From an alpha proteobacterium U9-1i (lineage in GTDB: Bacteria; Pseudomonadota; Alphaproteobacteria; Caulobacterales; Aquidulcibacteraceae), in the NCBI GenBank assembly GCA_000974665.1, contig BBSY01000002.1:496001-560000 (forward strand): a DNA stretch of 64,000 nt, given 5' to 3'. How positions within the stretch are numbered: the first letter of the stretch is position 1; every line of letters begins with the position of its first letter. Made by a program: the position numbers and the translations under genes. Shown here piece by piece: positions 36,634-45,882 of the stretch. The notes beneath the pieces were generated by a model, which was given only the letters and a program-made list of their open reading frames with translations, ran no database searches and was not told the origin of the DNA.

Positions 36634-39350
36634 CCGGCGACGATATTCACGATCCGGTCGGGAACGACAATGATCTTACGGACCGACTGGCCTTCGAGGA
36701 AGCGTTTCACGTCCTCATTGGCGAGCGCGGCGGCTTCGACCGCCTCGGAGGCGAGGCCCTTGTCCACGACGATCTCGCCGCGACGCTTGCCGTTCACCTG
36801 GATCGGCAGCGTGACGGTGTTGGACGCCGCGAGCGCCGCGTCCGCCACCGGCCAAGCCGCGGTGGCGACGAAAGGTGCAAAGCCCAGCCGCTCCCAGCAC
36901 TCTTCCGCCAGGTGCGGCATGAAAGGGGAGACGAGCTGGGTGAGGATGCGCAGCGCTTCGCCGCGCGCGTACACGCTGCCCGGATCGTCGCCCTTCAGTT
37001 TGGCGATTGCGTTAACCAGCTCGTAGCAGCGCGCGACGGCGCTGTTGAAGCGGAAGCCTTCGATCGCATCGGTGACGTGGCCAATGGCGCGGTGCGCAGT
37101 TTGGCGGAGCGTGTGCGCGTCGCCCTCGATAACCGGCGCAGCTTCGCCGGCCTTCGGGGCCGCCTGGCCGTGACCATCAACAAGCGCCCAAACGCGTTGC
37201 ACAAACCGCCACGCGCCTTCGACGCCGCCGGCCGTCCATTCCACATCGCGCTCAGGCGGTGAATCGCTCAGCACAAACCAACGCGCAACGTCAGCGCCGA
37301 ACTCGCTGACGAACGCGTCGAGATCGACGACGTTCTTCTTCGACTTCGACATTTTCTCGATCGCGCCGACATCGACTGGCGCGCCGGTTTTCAGCTCGAC
37401 GCGCTTGCCGTCGCGAACGTCAGTTTCTTCGGGCAACAACCATGCCCCGGCGGCAGATTTGTACGTCTCGTGAACCACCATGCCTTGCGTGAACAGGCTC
37501 GCGAATGGCTCGCCGTTCGGGACGCCTTCCAGGAACCCGCAATCGCGCATCGCGCGGGTGAAAAAGCGCGCGTAGAGCAGGTGAAGCACTGCGTGCTCGA
37601 CGCCGCCGACATATTGATCGACCGGCAGCCAATAGGCGGCAGTTTTCTTGTCGAAAGGCTCGGCTTCGTTGTTGGCGTCTGTGAAACGGGCGAAATACCA
37701 ACTCGAATCCACGAACGTATCGAGTGTGTCGGTTTCGCGCAGACCTTTGCCGCCGCATTTGGGGCAGGTGGTGTTGCGCCAGGTTGGATGGCGATCGAGC
37801 GGATTGCCGGGATGGTTCTTGTCGAACGTGACGTCCTCGGGGAGCGTGATCGGCAGGCTCTCCTTCGGCGCCGGCACGACGCCGCAGCTTTCGCAATGGA
37901 TCGCTGGAATTGGGCAGCCCCAATAACGCTGACGTGAAACGCCCCAATCGCGCAGGCGATACTGCGTCGTCGCTTCGCCAGCGCCGAGCTTCACGAGTTC
38001 TTCGATGGCGCGTGTGATCGCGTCGCGCGTTGAGAGGCCATCAAGGAATTTCGAGTTGTAGATCACGCCATCGTCGGTGAACGCTTCGGTCGTGATCGTG
38101 TGCGTGGCCGCGTCCGCGCCAGGCGGCAGCACCACCGGCTTGAACGGCAATTTGTATTTGTTCGCGAAGTCTAGATCGCGCTGGTCGCCGGCGGGCGAGC
38201 CGAAGATCGCACCCGTGCCGTAGCTCGACAGCACGAAATTCGCCGCCCAAACCGGCAATTCCCAGTTCGGGTCGAACGGATGTTTCACGCGAATGCCGAG
38301 ATCGATGCCGAATTTCTCGGCCTTCTCGATGTCGGCTTCCGAGGTGCCCAATTGACCAGCGCGCGCGACGAAATCGGCGACCGCCGGATTGTGCGCGGCG
38401 ATCGCTTTCGTCAGCGGATGATCGGGCGCCAACGCCAAGAAGCTCGCGCCAAACAACGTGTCCGGCCTCGTGGTGTAGACCTCGATCGGATCGCGCGCGT
38501 GGTTCGGTTCGTGTTTTCCTCCCCCGCTTGCGGGGGAGGTGGCTGAGCGGAGCGAAGCCGGAGGGGGGATGGACGTTGCTTCCCCCTCCGTCGCCTTCGG
38601 CGATACCTCCCCCGCAAGCGGGGGAGGAAAGGAGGCGATCTCCCACCAAATCTTCGCGCCTTGGCTTTTGCCGATCCAGTTCGACTGCATCAGCCGCACT
38701 TTGTCCGGCCATTTGTCGAGCTTGCCGATCGCGTCCAGCAAATCGTCGCCATAGGCGGTAACCTTGAACATCCATTGTTCAAGCTCACGCGTTTCGACCG
38801 GCGCGCCGGAGCGCCAGCCTTTGCCGTCCACGACCTGCTCGTTGGCGAGCACGGTCATGTCGACAGGATCCCAATTCACCTTCTGCTTCTTGCGATAGAC
38901 GAGGCCCTTCTCCCAGAAGGCCAAGAACATCGCTTGCTGGTGCTTGTAGTAAGAAGGGTCGCAGGTCGCGAGTTCGCGTGACCAATCGATCGCCAAGCCC
39001 AGCAGCTTCAGCTGCTCGCGCATCGCGGCGATGTTGTCGTAGGTCCAGCCCTTCGGATGGATGCCGCGCTCCATCGCCGCGTTTTCCGCCGGCAAACCGA
39101 ACGCGTCCCAACCCATCGGGTGAAGAACGTTGTAGCCGTTCGAGCGGCGAAACCGCGCGATGACATCGCCCATCGTGTAATTGCGCGAATGGCCGACATG
39201 GATGCGCCCCGACGGATAGGGGAACATCTCAAGGACGTACGCCTTCTTCTTCCCTTTGGCTTCGTCAGGCGAAAGCGCGCGATGCACGTCGGCTTTCGCC
39301 CACGCGTCGCGCCATTTCGGCTCTACGTCTCGATGATTGTACCGGCTCAT
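36630..39350 (-). CDS. leuS: Leucyl-tRNA synthetase with palindrome-derived insertion
   Basis: Class Ia synthetase, 906 residues, longer than the usual 860-870. HIGH-type HVGHSRN at 51-57, editing domain with [18 protein letters not shown], Zn-type CxxC segments (CESCG, CPKCG), KMSKSKKN and a C-terminal anticodon-binding and tail domain ending in [14 protein letters not shown]. Between WWEIASF and the editing-domain strand there is an in-frame insert of about 38 residues (about 242-280) rich in Pro, Ser and Gly, encoded by the palindromic element at 38518-38627. The active-site and editing motifs are intact, so the enzyme should work. Confidence 0.96.
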   Translation of the reverse strand: MSRYNHRDVEPKWRDAWAKADVHRALSPDEAKGKKKAYVLEMFPYPSGRIHVGHSRNYTMGDVIARFRRSNGYNVLHPMGWDAFGLPAENAAMERGIHPKGWTYDNIAAMREQLKLLGLAIDWSRELATCDPSYYKHQQAMFLAFWEKGLVYRKKQKVNWDPVDMTVLANEQVVDGKGWRSGAPVETRELEQWMFKVTAYGDDLLDAIGKLDKWPDKVRLMQSNWIGKSQGAKIWWEIASFPPPLAGEVSPKATEGEATSIPPPASLRSATSPASGGGKHEPNHARDPIEVYTTRPDTLFGASFLALAPDHPLTKAIAAHNPAVADFVARAGQLGTSEADIEKAEKFGIDLGIRVKHPFDPNWELPVWAANFVLSSYGTGAIFGSPAGDQRDLDFANKYKLPFKPVVLPPGADAATHTITTEAFTDDGVIYNSKFLDGLSTRDAITRAIEELVKLGAGEATTQYRLRDWGVSRQRYWGCPIPAIHCESCGVVPAPKESLPITLPEDVTFDKNHPGNPLDRHPTWRNTTCPKCGGKGLRETDTLDTFVDSSWYFARFTDANNEAEPFDKKTAAYWLPVDQYVGGVEHAVLHLLYARFFTRAMRDCGFLEGVPNGEPFASLFTQGMVVHETYKSAAGAWLLPEETDVRDGKRVELKTGAPVDVGAIEKMSKSKKNVVDLDAFVSEFGADVARWFVLSDSPPERDVEWTAGGVEGAWRFVQRVWALVDGHGQAAPKAGEAAPVIEGDAHTLRQTAHRAIGHVTDAIEGFRFNSAVARCYELVNAIAKLKGDDPGSVYARGEALRILTQLVSPFMPHLAEECWERLGFAPFVATAAWPVADAALAASNTVTLPIQVNGKRRGEIVVDKGLASEAVEAAALANEDVKRFLEGQSVRKIIVVPDRIVNIVAG
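38518..38627. repeat. Palindromic element inserted in frame in leuS
   Basis: A 110-bp inverted repeat whose two ends are the mini-palindromes CCTCCCCCGCTTGCGGGGGA (38518-) and CCTCCCCCGCAAGCGGGGGA (38606-), each followed by GG. The inner arms (GGAGCGAAGCCGGAGGGGG and CCCCCTCCGTCGCCTTCGG) also pair. On the leuS strand it encodes peptide pieces PPPLAGE and SPASGGG, which are typical translations of alphaproteobacterial intergenic palindromes. It behaves like a Rickettsia-type palindromic element tolerated in a protein. Confidence 0.85.
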
Positions 39351-39397
39351 CCATCACGCCCTTGCCGGGCGTACGTGACCGCAAACCCGGCTTAAGT

Positions 39398-39907
39398 CTA
39401 GTTCCCGATCTGCGCGAGGCGAAGCTGACGTGCGCGTTGCAGGATCGCGTTTTCGATCTGAATCTCCGTTTCCGGATCGACCGAAGCGTCTGTCCAGCCG
39501 CCGCCGCTTTGCTGTTGGCGGAAGATCGAGACGTTGAGCGCGTCGGCGCGCAGGCGCGTGTCGAGAATGTACACCGTCGCCTTGAAACGCTCGGTCGGCG
39601 TCGTTGGGTCGGAATACCAATCGGTGATGATGATGCCGCCAAACGGATCGGCCGAAGCCAGCGGCATGAAGTTCAATGTGTCGAGAGACGCGCGCCAGAG
39701 GTACGAGTTGACGCCAATGCCGCCGGTTTCTTGCTCGCTCCGGTCGCCTCCGCCGAACAGCGAGATGCCGCCACGGCGATTGTCGTCCGCGCGCGAATCG
39801 CCCGTCTGGCGCTCATCGTCGCCACGGAACATTGAGCAGGCCGAAAGCGCCAGCACCGCGGAAAGCATAATCGCGGCTTTCACCAGCGAGCGCCCAGCCA
39901 AAACCAT
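39398..39907 (-). CDS. DUF3576 lipoprotein
   Basis: 169 residues with lipobox LSAC (VLALSACSMF). The body matches DUF3576: GIGVNSYLWRASLDTLNFMP, ASADPFGGIIITDWYSDP, ERFKATVYILDTRLRADALN and a C-terminal IQIENAILQRARQLRLAQ. Function is unknown; it is an envelope protein widely conserved in alphaproteobacteria and usually next to leuS, as here. Confidence 0.88.
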   Translation of the reverse strand: MVLAGRSLVKAAIMLSAVLALSACSMFRGDDERQTGDSRADDNRRGGISLFGGGDRSEQETGGIGVNSYLWRASLDTLNFMPLASADPFGGIIITDWYSDPTTPTERFKATVYILDTRLRADALNVSIFRQQQSGGGWTDASVDPETEIQIENAILQRARQLRLAQIGN

Positions 39908-40066
39908 CAGAGTCCTCCGCCAAATCTGTCCGCTGCGTCATCCCCCGACGCCGGCGCCCGCTCATATATCATGCGCGTTGCGCGGGCCAGGGGTCCACTG
40001 CGAAGCCGGCGATGTTGTGGCGACGCTCGAAAGGCGGTTGGTTTTGCGACCGAAATATTAAGGTGG

Positions 40067-40093
40067 AAAACTTGGGGTGAGCACCCCAGTTTT
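40067..40093. other. Strong hairpin upstream of the NtrZ-like gene
   Basis: Arms AAAAC.TTGGGGTG and CACCCCA.GTTTT pair over 12 bp with a one-base bulge and a two-base loop. T-rich flanks on both strands make it terminator-like in either direction. It lies 100 bases before the NtrZ-like start and 160 bases before the DUF3576 start, in the otherwise empty gap 39908-40194. A GGCTATATTAG (40149-40159) closer to the gene resembles the Caulobacter -10 element GCTANAWC. Confidence 0.5.
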
Positions 40094-40194
40094 GACGAAA
40101 TATTCGGCCACCTGTGGCCTAAAGTTCACGCCTAAACGCGAGGGACTCGGCTATATTAGGGTCGTACGTCTCGGTGACGTGGAAGGGGATTGGG

Positions 40195-40656
40195 TTGTTT
40201 AAGCCGGCCGTCATACTGGCGATCGCGGGCGCTGTGCTAGCCACAGCGGGTACCGCGCACGCCCAGTCTGCGTCGGTCGCAGCGCCTGGCGTCAGCGCGG
40301 GTGCAGCCGGGGAAGTGCCCTGGTATCAACGCTTTACCACCTCCCATGGCCTCAGTGAGTCAATCACAGGCGCCCAAGAGAACGACCGTCTGCTGCCGCC
40401 GGCTTGGACGTTGAGCCAGCGGTGGGGCGTCACCGTGGATGTCCGTGAAGCGGCGCGCATTGAGCGCGACCCGCAAGGCAGCCGCGGCGACGAGACGTCG
40501 GTTGGCGCCTTCTACCAATTTACCCCCGCCGTGCGGGTTGGCGGCCAAGTGAGCGTTGAAACGGCTCCGGCGCCTGGCGTCGCGGCGCCCGCACGTCGTC
40601 GCGAAGAGGATGGCCCGGCCGCGGGTGTCCGCCTCGAATCCGCGTTCCGCTTCTAA
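40195..40656 (+). CDS. NtrZ-like periplasmic regulatory protein
   Basis: Exported protein of 153 residues. The Sec signal (FKPAVILAIAGAVLATAG, then TAHA) is followed by VPWYQRFTTSHGLSES, WTLSQRWGVTVDV, ETSVGAFYQFTPAVRVGGQV and the C-terminal AGVRLESAFRF, a pattern I associate with the NtrZ family, which inhibits the NtrY sensor kinase from the periplasm in Caulobacter. Start chosen as TTG at 40195, because GGAAGGGG lies six bases before it; a GTG at 40174 in frame is the alternative. Convergent with the ThiE-like gene, sharing CTAA at 40653-40656. Confidence 0.65.
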   Translation: MFKPAVILAIAGAVLATAGTAHAQSASVAAPGVSAGAAGEVPWYQRFTTSHGLSESITGAQENDRLLPPAWTLSQRWGVTVDVREAARIERDPQGSRGDETSVGAFYQFTPAVRVGGQVSVETAPAPGVAAPARRREEDGPAAGVRLESAFRF

Positions 40657-41240
40657 GCTAAAGCTTCGATCGCCGCGCAGCCCGCAAACCCGCGCCCCAC
40701 AAGCGTGCGCGCTGTTTTCGCGCTGACGCCGCCCAGGGCGATGACGGGAGGCCCCGCGGACCGCGCGATCTGGCTCGCGTGGAACGCGCCAAGCGGACGC
40801 TTTGCGGATGGGCTTCGACTTGGAAAGACCGGCCCGAGAATGATGGCATCGACACCGAGCGCCGCCGCGCGCGCAGCGGCGGCCGGTGAATGCGCAGAGG
40901 CCGTGGTGAGACCGAAGCGTAACGGCGACGCCAAGCGCTTTTCCGGCCAATGCACGCCGTCCGCGCCAACACGGCGCGCTAAAGCAGGGTCCGCCGCAAT
41001 CAGCAACGTCAGGCCACGTTTGCGTGCGACACGGGCAAGCGCGCGGGCCGTGCGCACCCGATCGGTCGCGCCAAAATGTCGAAACACGATCGCTGCGCCG
41101 CGCGGGAGTTGGCCGGCGATCGCGACCGGATCAGGCGTGCGAGCAGGGTCGGTGAAGAAAAACAGCGGCGGAATCGCCGGCGCGCCCGCATCCCGGTTGA
41201 GCCGCTGCGCCAGTCTCGCTAGTGCCTGACGATCTCCCAT
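40653..41240 (-). CDS. Thiamine-phosphate synthase/TenI-like protein
   Basis: 195-residue TIM-barrel protein with PPLFFFTDPARTPDP at the N-terminus, GADGVHWPEKRL, GVDAIILGPVFPSRSPS and the phosphate-binding PVIALGGVSAKTA. These fit the ThiE/TenI superfamily, but the pyrophosphate-binding residues of true ThiE are not clearly all present, so a regulatory or isomerase (TenI) role is possible. Its ATG (41240-41238) shares the CATG at 41238-41241 with the divergent YggS gene. Confidence 0.75.
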   Translation of the reverse strand: MGDRQALARLAQRLNRDAGAPAIPPLFFFTDPARTPDPVAIAGQLPRGAAIVFRHFGATDRVRTARALARVARKRGLTLLIAADPALARRVGADGVHWPEKRLASPLRFGLTTASAHSPAAAARAAALGVDAIILGPVFPSRSPSAKRPLGAFHASQIARSAGPPVIALGGVSAKTARTLVGRGFAGCAAIEALA

Positions 41241-41919
41241 GGACGAACAAATCCCTTTCGACGCCAGCGCCGCTCGCGCCTCCATACTGGACCGGATCGC
41301 CGGAGCAGCCAAAGTGGCGGGACGCGGCGCCGCTGACGTGGCCTTGGTGGCCGTTTCGAAGATGCAGCCCGATGACCGCGTCGAGGCGATGCTCTCGGCC
41401 GGGCAGCGCGTGTTCGGTGAGAACCGCGTGCAGGAAGCGCAGGCGCGATGGAGCGCGCGCCGCGCGCTGTTTCCCGACTTGCGCGTGCGCCTGATCGGCC
41501 CGCTGCAAAGCAACAAGGCCGCGGATGCCTTCGCCTTGTTCGACGCGATTGAAACGCTTGATCGGCCGAAATTGGCTGCGGTCTTGGCTGATCTCGCCCA
41601 GCAGCGAGGCCGCTGTCCTGAGCTCCTCGTTCAGGTGAATACCGGCGAGGAGCCGCAGAAGGCCGGCGTGCCGCCGCGTGATGCGGACGCCTTCATCAAA
41701 TCCGCGCGCGAAGAATTCGGCCTGCCGATCGCTGGGCTGATGTGCATTCCGCCCGCCGACGAACCGCCAGCGATGCACTTCGCGTTGCTGGCGAAGATCG
41801 CGGCTCGCAATGGCTTGTCGGCGCTGTCGATGGGCATGAGCGAGGACTTCGAAACCGCCATTCGGTTTGGCGCGACACACGTACGGGTCGGCTCGGCGCT
41901 TTTCGGAGCGCGGAACTAG
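41239..41919 (+). CDS. YggS-family pyridoxal-phosphate homeostasis protein
   Basis: 226-residue PLP-binding alanine-racemase-fold protein (PLPBP). PLP attaches to Lys41 in LVAVSKMQP; FGENRVQEAQ, RLIGPLQSNKA, LLVQVNTGEEPQKAG and LSMGMSEDFETAIRFG are all family signatures. It buffers free PLP and affects amino-acid and keto-acid pools. Its start codon overlaps that of the divergent ThiE-like gene, so it may be leaderless or use a Shine-Dalgarno inside the other gene. Confidence 0.95.
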   Translation: MDEQIPFDASAARASILDRIAGAAKVAGRGAADVALVAVSKMQPDDRVEAMLSAGQRVFGENRVQEAQARWSARRALFPDLRVRLIGPLQSNKAADAFALFDAIETLDRPKLAAVLADLAQQRGRCPELLVQVNTGEEPQKAGVPPRDADAFIKSAREEFGLPIAGLMCIPPADEPPAMHFALLAKIAARNGLSALSMGMSEDFETAIRFGATHVRVGSALFGARN

Positions 41920-42033
41920 CCGTCCAAGCGGGCGGTGATCACGTCCTCGTCATTGCGTTCGCTTAAGGGTTTTCACTTGTTGCAAACCTTCTGAACCGCA
42001 GCATCATCTGCATGTGAACAATGCGAGTGTCCC

Positions 42034-42726
42034 ATGGCGTCGCGCGATACGATCATTCTTGTCATCGATGACGACCGCGATCTGCGGGAAACATTGGTTG
42101 AGCAATTCGACATGGAAGAGGGCTTCGCCGCGGTCGGCGCCGCTGACGCTGGGCAGGGCCTGATCCTCGCCAATGACGCGCGGCCGGCGGCGATCGTTTT
42201 GGACGTCGGCCTGCCAGACATGGATGGCATCGAAGCCTGTCGGCGTCTGCGCGAACAGGGCGTGCGCGCACCGATTATCTTGCTTACAGGCGCGGCGCGC
42301 GAGGAAAAGGATCAGGTCGACGGTCTCGACGCGGGCGCGAACGACTACGTTCTAAAGCCATTCAAGTTCTCGGTTTTGCTCGCCCGTATACGTGCTCATC
42401 TGCGCAGTCATGAAGCCAGCGAGGACGCGGTGTTCTCGCTTGGCCCATACGAGTTCCGTCCGGCGATGCGCGTGCTGGTTGACACCGCACAGAAGAAGAT
42501 CCGCCTCACTGACAAGGAAACCTCGATCCTCCGCTACCTCTATCGCTCAGGCGAAAAGCCGGTTGGGCGCGAAGAATTGTTGCGGGAGGTGTGGGGCTAC
42601 AACGCCAACGTCACCACTCACACGCTCGAAACGCACATCTACCGCTTGCGCCAGAAGATCGAGCCAGACGTGCAAAGCCCGAAGCTTCTGATCACCGAAA
42701 CGGGCGGCTATCGCCTGCAAGGCTAA
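42034..42726 (+). CDS. OmpR-family response regulator, CenR-like
   Basis: 230 residues: receiver domain with acidic pocket IDDDRD, phospho-acceptor Asp57 in IVLDVGLPDMDG, Thr in LLTGAA and Lys in DYVLKPFKF, then an OmpR/PhoB winged helix (LTDKETSILRYLYRSGEKPVGREEL, THTLETHIYRLRQKIEPD). The DMEEGF, LDAGANDYVLKPFKFSVLL and EVWGYNANVTTHTLETH segments resemble CenR, the essential Caulobacter envelope regulator. No partner kinase gene is adjacent. Convergent with the WYL regulator, sharing CTAA at 42723-42726. Confidence 0.85.
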   Translation: MASRDTIILVIDDDRDLRETLVEQFDMEEGFAAVGAADAGQGLILANDARPAAIVLDVGLPDMDGIEACRRLREQGVRAPIILLTGAAREEKDQVDGLDAGANDYVLKPFKFSVLLARIRAHLRSHEASEDAVFSLGPYEFRPAMRVLVDTAQKKIRLTDKETSILRYLYRSGEKPVGREELLREVWGYNANVTTHTLETHIYRLRQKIEPDVQSPKLLITETGGYRLQG

Positions 42727-43703
42727 GCACGCGTGCGCTTAGAATAGAGGCGCACCACGCTCGCTGACTCTCGCGCAATCGCTGCCCGCAGCGCAGGCGG
42801 TTTAAGAACTTCTATGTCCGCACCAAGCCTGAGCAAATGCCGCGCGGAGTAGTCGATGTTCTCGACTGGGATTTCTGCCTTCACCCAGCCCTTCGGCGTC
42901 GTCGGCGTGTGCGCGCTGTCTACCGCGTGCGCAGACGCTGGGCTGATGTCACGCAGCAATTTGAGGCCGACGGGCGAGAGCTTCACCAGCGCGCGCTCGC
43001 TGATCTGGCGTGCCTCGAAGTCTCTCACCCAAGCCTTCCAATGCCGCGCAAGGTCAAAGCGTGTGGGTCGCTTGAAGCACGTATCGAGTGACTCAAGCGC
43101 CTGCACGTTCGACACGCGATAGGTGCGCGGCGCACCGGTCCCGGCTCCGGCGACAAGATACCAAAGCCCAGCTTTCAGCACCAAGCCGAGCGGCTCAAGG
43201 TCGCGCTCCACCAGCTCCTTCCAGCTCTCGTAGCGCACGCGAATGCGTGTTTCCCGCCAAACTGCGGCAGCGAGTGCTGGGAGAATGTCCGGCGGTTCGG
43301 CGCGGCTGTACCAGGCGACCGTATCGAGATGAAAGCGCGCCGACACACGTTGCGCGCTCGCGCCTGAATCCGGGGGCAAGCTTGCGAGCAGTTTGAGCTG
43401 CGCCATCGCCAATTCTTGGCCGAGCCCAAGGTCGGCGGCCGCCCCAGCGGCGCCGGCGAGCAACAACGCATCGGCCTCGCCAGCCGTGAAGCCTGTAAGG
43501 CGGGTGCGATATCCGTCATGGAGTGCGAAACCGCCCGCGCGCCCGCGCTCCGCATATACCGGCACACCGGCCGCGCTGAGGTGATCGATATCGCGATAGA
43601 TTGTGCGAACGGAGACTTCAAACTCGCGCGCTAAGGCGTCGGCGCTCAGGCGCCCGCGCATCTGCAATAGGATCAGCATTTGGAGGAGGCGGCTGGCGCG
43701 CAT
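42723..43703 (-). CDS. WYL-domain helix-turn-helix regulator (YafY type)
   Basis: 326 residues. N-terminal DeoR-like winged helix (LILLQMRGRLSADALAREFE, VSVRTIYRDIDHLSAAG), a linker, a WYL domain (RVRYESWKELVERDLEPLG, LVLKAGLWYLVAGA) and a C-terminal WCX extension ending in VENIDYSARHLLRLG. WYL domains bind ligands, often nucleic acids or nucleotides. Divergently transcribed from the exported DUF1579-like gene 81 bp away, its likely target. Confidence 0.9.
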   Translation of the reverse strand: MRASRLLQMLILLQMRGRLSADALAREFEVSVRTIYRDIDHLSAAGVPVYAERGRAGGFALHDGYRTRLTGFTAGEADALLLAGAAGAAADLGLGQELAMAQLKLLASLPPDSGASAQRVSARFHLDTVAWYSRAEPPDILPALAAAVWRETRIRVRYESWKELVERDLEPLGLVLKAGLWYLVAGAGTGAPRTYRVSNVQALESLDTCFKRPTRFDLARHWKAWVRDFEARQISERALVKLSPVGLKLLRDISPASAHAVDSAHTPTTPKGWVKAEIPVENIDYSARHLLRLGADIEVLKPPALRAAIARESASVVRLYSKRTRA

Positions 43704-43784
43704 TTTTTCAGGCTAGCACAAATACATGACGTTCGTTGTCAGGTATTAGCGGCGAAGCTCGCGGGTCAAAACCTGGAGCTCTCG

Positions 43785-44354
43785 ATGAACGAACAACGCC
43801 GGCTTCTCCTCGCGGGCGCCGCCGCGCTTTTGCCAACGGCCGGGGCGCAGGCCGCTAGCCAAGGCGGGAGCGCCGCGACGCCTCGCCGAATCCCCCCCGG
43901 CAACCCCGGAGAGTTCGACTTTCTCAACGGCGAATGGCGCATCACTCACCGCCGCCTCACCGCACCCGACACGTGGGATACGTTCGAAGGCGAAGCGACA
44001 TGTTTCGGCATATTGGGCGGCGTCGCGAGTGTCGAAGAGCTGCGAATCCCGGCGCGAAACTTCAGCGGGATGGGCCTGCGCATTCTCGACGTGGAGGCCC
44101 GCGTTTGGAGTGATTTTTGGGTCAATGCGAAGAGCGGCGTGCTCACAACACCCGGCACGACCGGAGGCTTTATCGATGGTGCAGGCCTGTTTATGTCCGA
44201 TGACATGGACGGCGACACGCCCATTATCGTGCGCGGCCTGTGGGATCGCATCACGCCAATATCATGCCGATGGAGCCAAGCTGTCTCGCGCGATGGCGGC
44301 GCAAGCTGGCAGGACAATTGGCTGATGGAATGGACGCGCGCGCCAGCCGGCTAG
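43785..44354 (+). CDS. Exported DUF1579-like protein
   Basis: 189 residues with a signal sequence (RRLLLAGAAALLPTAGAQAA, possibly Tat because of the RR). The body has FDFLNGEWRITHRRLTA, EGEATCFGILGGVASVEELR, a NAKSGVLTTPGT segment and a C-terminal WQDNWLMEWTR, close to the DUF1579 or lipocalin-like fold. Probable role: binding small hydrophobic compounds; this is inference. Start at 43785 follows CTGGAG. Divergent from the WYL regulator. Confidence 0.7.
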   Translation: MNEQRRLLLAGAAALLPTAGAQAASQGGSAATPRRIPPGNPGEFDFLNGEWRITHRRLTAPDTWDTFEGEATCFGILGGVASVEELRIPARNFSGMGLRILDVEARVWSDFWVNAKSGVLTTPGTTGGFIDGAGLFMSDDMDGDTPIIVRGLWDRITPISCRWSQAVSRDGGASWQDNWLMEWTRAPAG

Positions 44355-44364
44355 CTGGCGCGCG
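44337..44364. terminator. Bidirectional hairpin terminator
   Basis: An 11-bp stem (CGCGCGCCAGC paired with GCTGGCGCGCG) with a short CGGCTA loop overlaps the stop codon of the DUF1579-like gene and lies nine bases from the stop of the convergent lipoprotein gene. T tracts are weak, so efficiency is uncertain. Confidence 0.5.
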
Positions 44365-44372
44365 GTCTCGCT

Positions 44373-44606
44373 TTACGGGTTGGTGTTCGGGTTGCCGTCG
44401 GTGGCGTCATCAACGGCGTCAGCGGCGTTCTCGCCCGCTTGTTCGATCTCTTCGCCAGCCTGGTCGGCCGCATTTTCAAGATCGTTGCCGGCTTCTTCGA
44501 GCGCGTTTTCGGTCGGGGTGTCGTTGTCGACGGTGGTGGTTTGACCGCACGACGCAAGCGCGAACATGGCGATGGCTGCCGCGGCAGGCGCGATGAATTT
44601 CAGCAT
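44373..44606 (-). CDS. Small acidic lipoprotein with helical repeats
   Basis: 77 residues: MLKFIAPAAAAIAMFALASC signal with lipobox LASC, then an acidic helix-forming tail with repeating EEAGNDLENAADQAG and EEIEQAGENAADAVDDA blocks. Similar entericidin-like or LEA-like small lipoproteins are frequent in alphaproteobacteria, and some are stress-induced. Start at 44606 was chosen because it puts the lipobox at the right distance. Function is not known. Confidence 0.75.
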   Translation of the reverse strand: MLKFIAPAAAAIAMFALASCGQTTTVDNDTPTENALEEAGNDLENAADQAGEEIEQAGENAADAVDDATDGNPNTNP

Positions 44607-44681
44607 GATTTCCCTCCTCGCGCTCGGAAAGCCCGGCGCCGAAGAGAACAACGGCGGTTGAGCTCACTTGGTTCCCGCGTC

Positions 44682-45800
44682 TCAAGCCAAGGCGGCCGCC
44701 ATGTGCTTGTGGAAGTGAACGATCGCGCCTTCGAAACGGCCGAAGGTGAACGCCTCGTTGGCGTCGCCCTGCATGCCATGCTGGATCGCCATCACCATGG
44801 CGCGATCTTCCTCGGCGCCCGTCTGGCTCACGAATGCGCCGTCCTTCTTCGCCGCCGCCAAGGCATCCTCATCGCGGCCTTTATTGGTGAGCAGAAACGC
44901 GTGCGTATTGGTGCTCGCCACGCCATTGGGCTCCAGCACCAACATCACCGTATGGCTCGATAATTGGATGACGAGTGCATTCGGGAATACGTGGTGCACC
45001 TTCGTGAGGTAGCCGCCGACGCGGCGCTCGGCGGGCGGCACGTCGCGGAGCTTTTCTATGCGCTGAAACGGAAAGATGACACGCGAGTTGCGGCCGAAAT
45101 GTTCGACCACGTTGAGATTGTCGAAGCCGTACGGGAGGAAACTTTCGGGATGCGTCGATTTGATGTGATAGCCTTCGAGAAATCCCTCGAGCACGATCTT
45201 CCAGTTTGCCGGGGTCTCGCGCACGCCGCCTGAATAGACGTGTTGGTCGGCGCCGATGAGCACAGGGATGTCCTCGAACACGCTTGCGTCCGGCTCGCCT
45301 TCCTGGGTGATGAAAACCAACCCGCCATGCTCGACGGCATGCACCTGTTTCAGTCCGTGCTTTGATTTGTCGAGCCCGGGAAAGCCTTCCTTCTCATGCG
45401 GCACGAACGCGAGCTTGCCATCGAGGCCGTAGGCCCAGCCGTGATAGGCGCAAACCAGCTTGGTCGCGCAACCTTGCTCGCCAGCGACGCGCATGCCGCG
45501 ATGGCGGCAGACATTCTGAAACGCACGAACCACGCCGTCCTCACCGCGCACCGCCACGATCGGAACGCCGGCGGCGTCTCGCGAAACGTAGGCGCCCGGT
45601 TCGACCAACGATGCGCTTGGGCAGAAGGGGACCGGCATTCGCCGGAGCACGCGCTGAATCTCTGCGCCCAACCGATCAGCGCTTTGGTAATTCGCGACGG
45701 GCTCGCGCCACACCTCGCCACCGAGATCGGTGCCGCGATTGGCCATGTGCGCGAAGATGCGCTCGGTCAGCTCATGATCATTTAGGAGCGCTGTTGTCAT
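44682..45800 (-). CDS. Rieske-type aromatic-ring-hydroxylating oxygenase, alpha subunit
   Basis: 372 residues. The Rieske [2Fe-2S] ligands are Cys98-x-His100 and Cys117-x2-His120 (CRHRG and CAYHGWAYG); the mononuclear iron site is EGYHIKSTHPESF (His-x4-His), with a later Asp ligand likely. It belongs to the broad family that includes carnitine, stachydrine and aromatic oxygenases; the substrate cannot be assigned. No reductase or beta subunit is adjacent. The microprotein gene copy 2 lies upstream on the same strand, separated by a terminator. Confidence 0.9.
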   Translation of the reverse strand: MTTALLNDHELTERIFAHMANRGTDLGGEVWREPVANYQSADRLGAEIQRVLRRMPVPFCPSASLVEPGAYVSRDAAGVPIVAVRGEDGVVRAFQNVCRHRGMRVAGEQGCATKLVCAYHGWAYGLDGKLAFVPHEKEGFPGLDKSKHGLKQVHAVEHGGLVFITQEGEPDASVFEDIPVLIGADQHVYSGGVRETPANWKIVLEGFLEGYHIKSTHPESFLPYGFDNLNVVEHFGRNSRVIFPFQRIEKLRDVPPAERRVGGYLTKVHHVFPNALVIQLSSHTVMLVLEPNGVASTNTHAFLLTNKGRDEDALAAAKKDGAFVSQTGAEEDRAMVMAIQHGMQGDANEAFTFGRFEGAIVHFHKHMAAALA

Positions 45801-45882
45801 GCGCGCTTCCTCCCATTGGTGGAAGGCTAATCCAAGCGTGGCGGGAGCGCGAGATTGTCGCCACGTCAGGCGCCAAAAGCAG

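Noticed and set aside
38281-38296. TGTTTCACGCGAATGC in leuS, half parS-like
   Set aside because: Only one half-site is intact; it encodes conserved LeuRS residues and lies far from the cluster.
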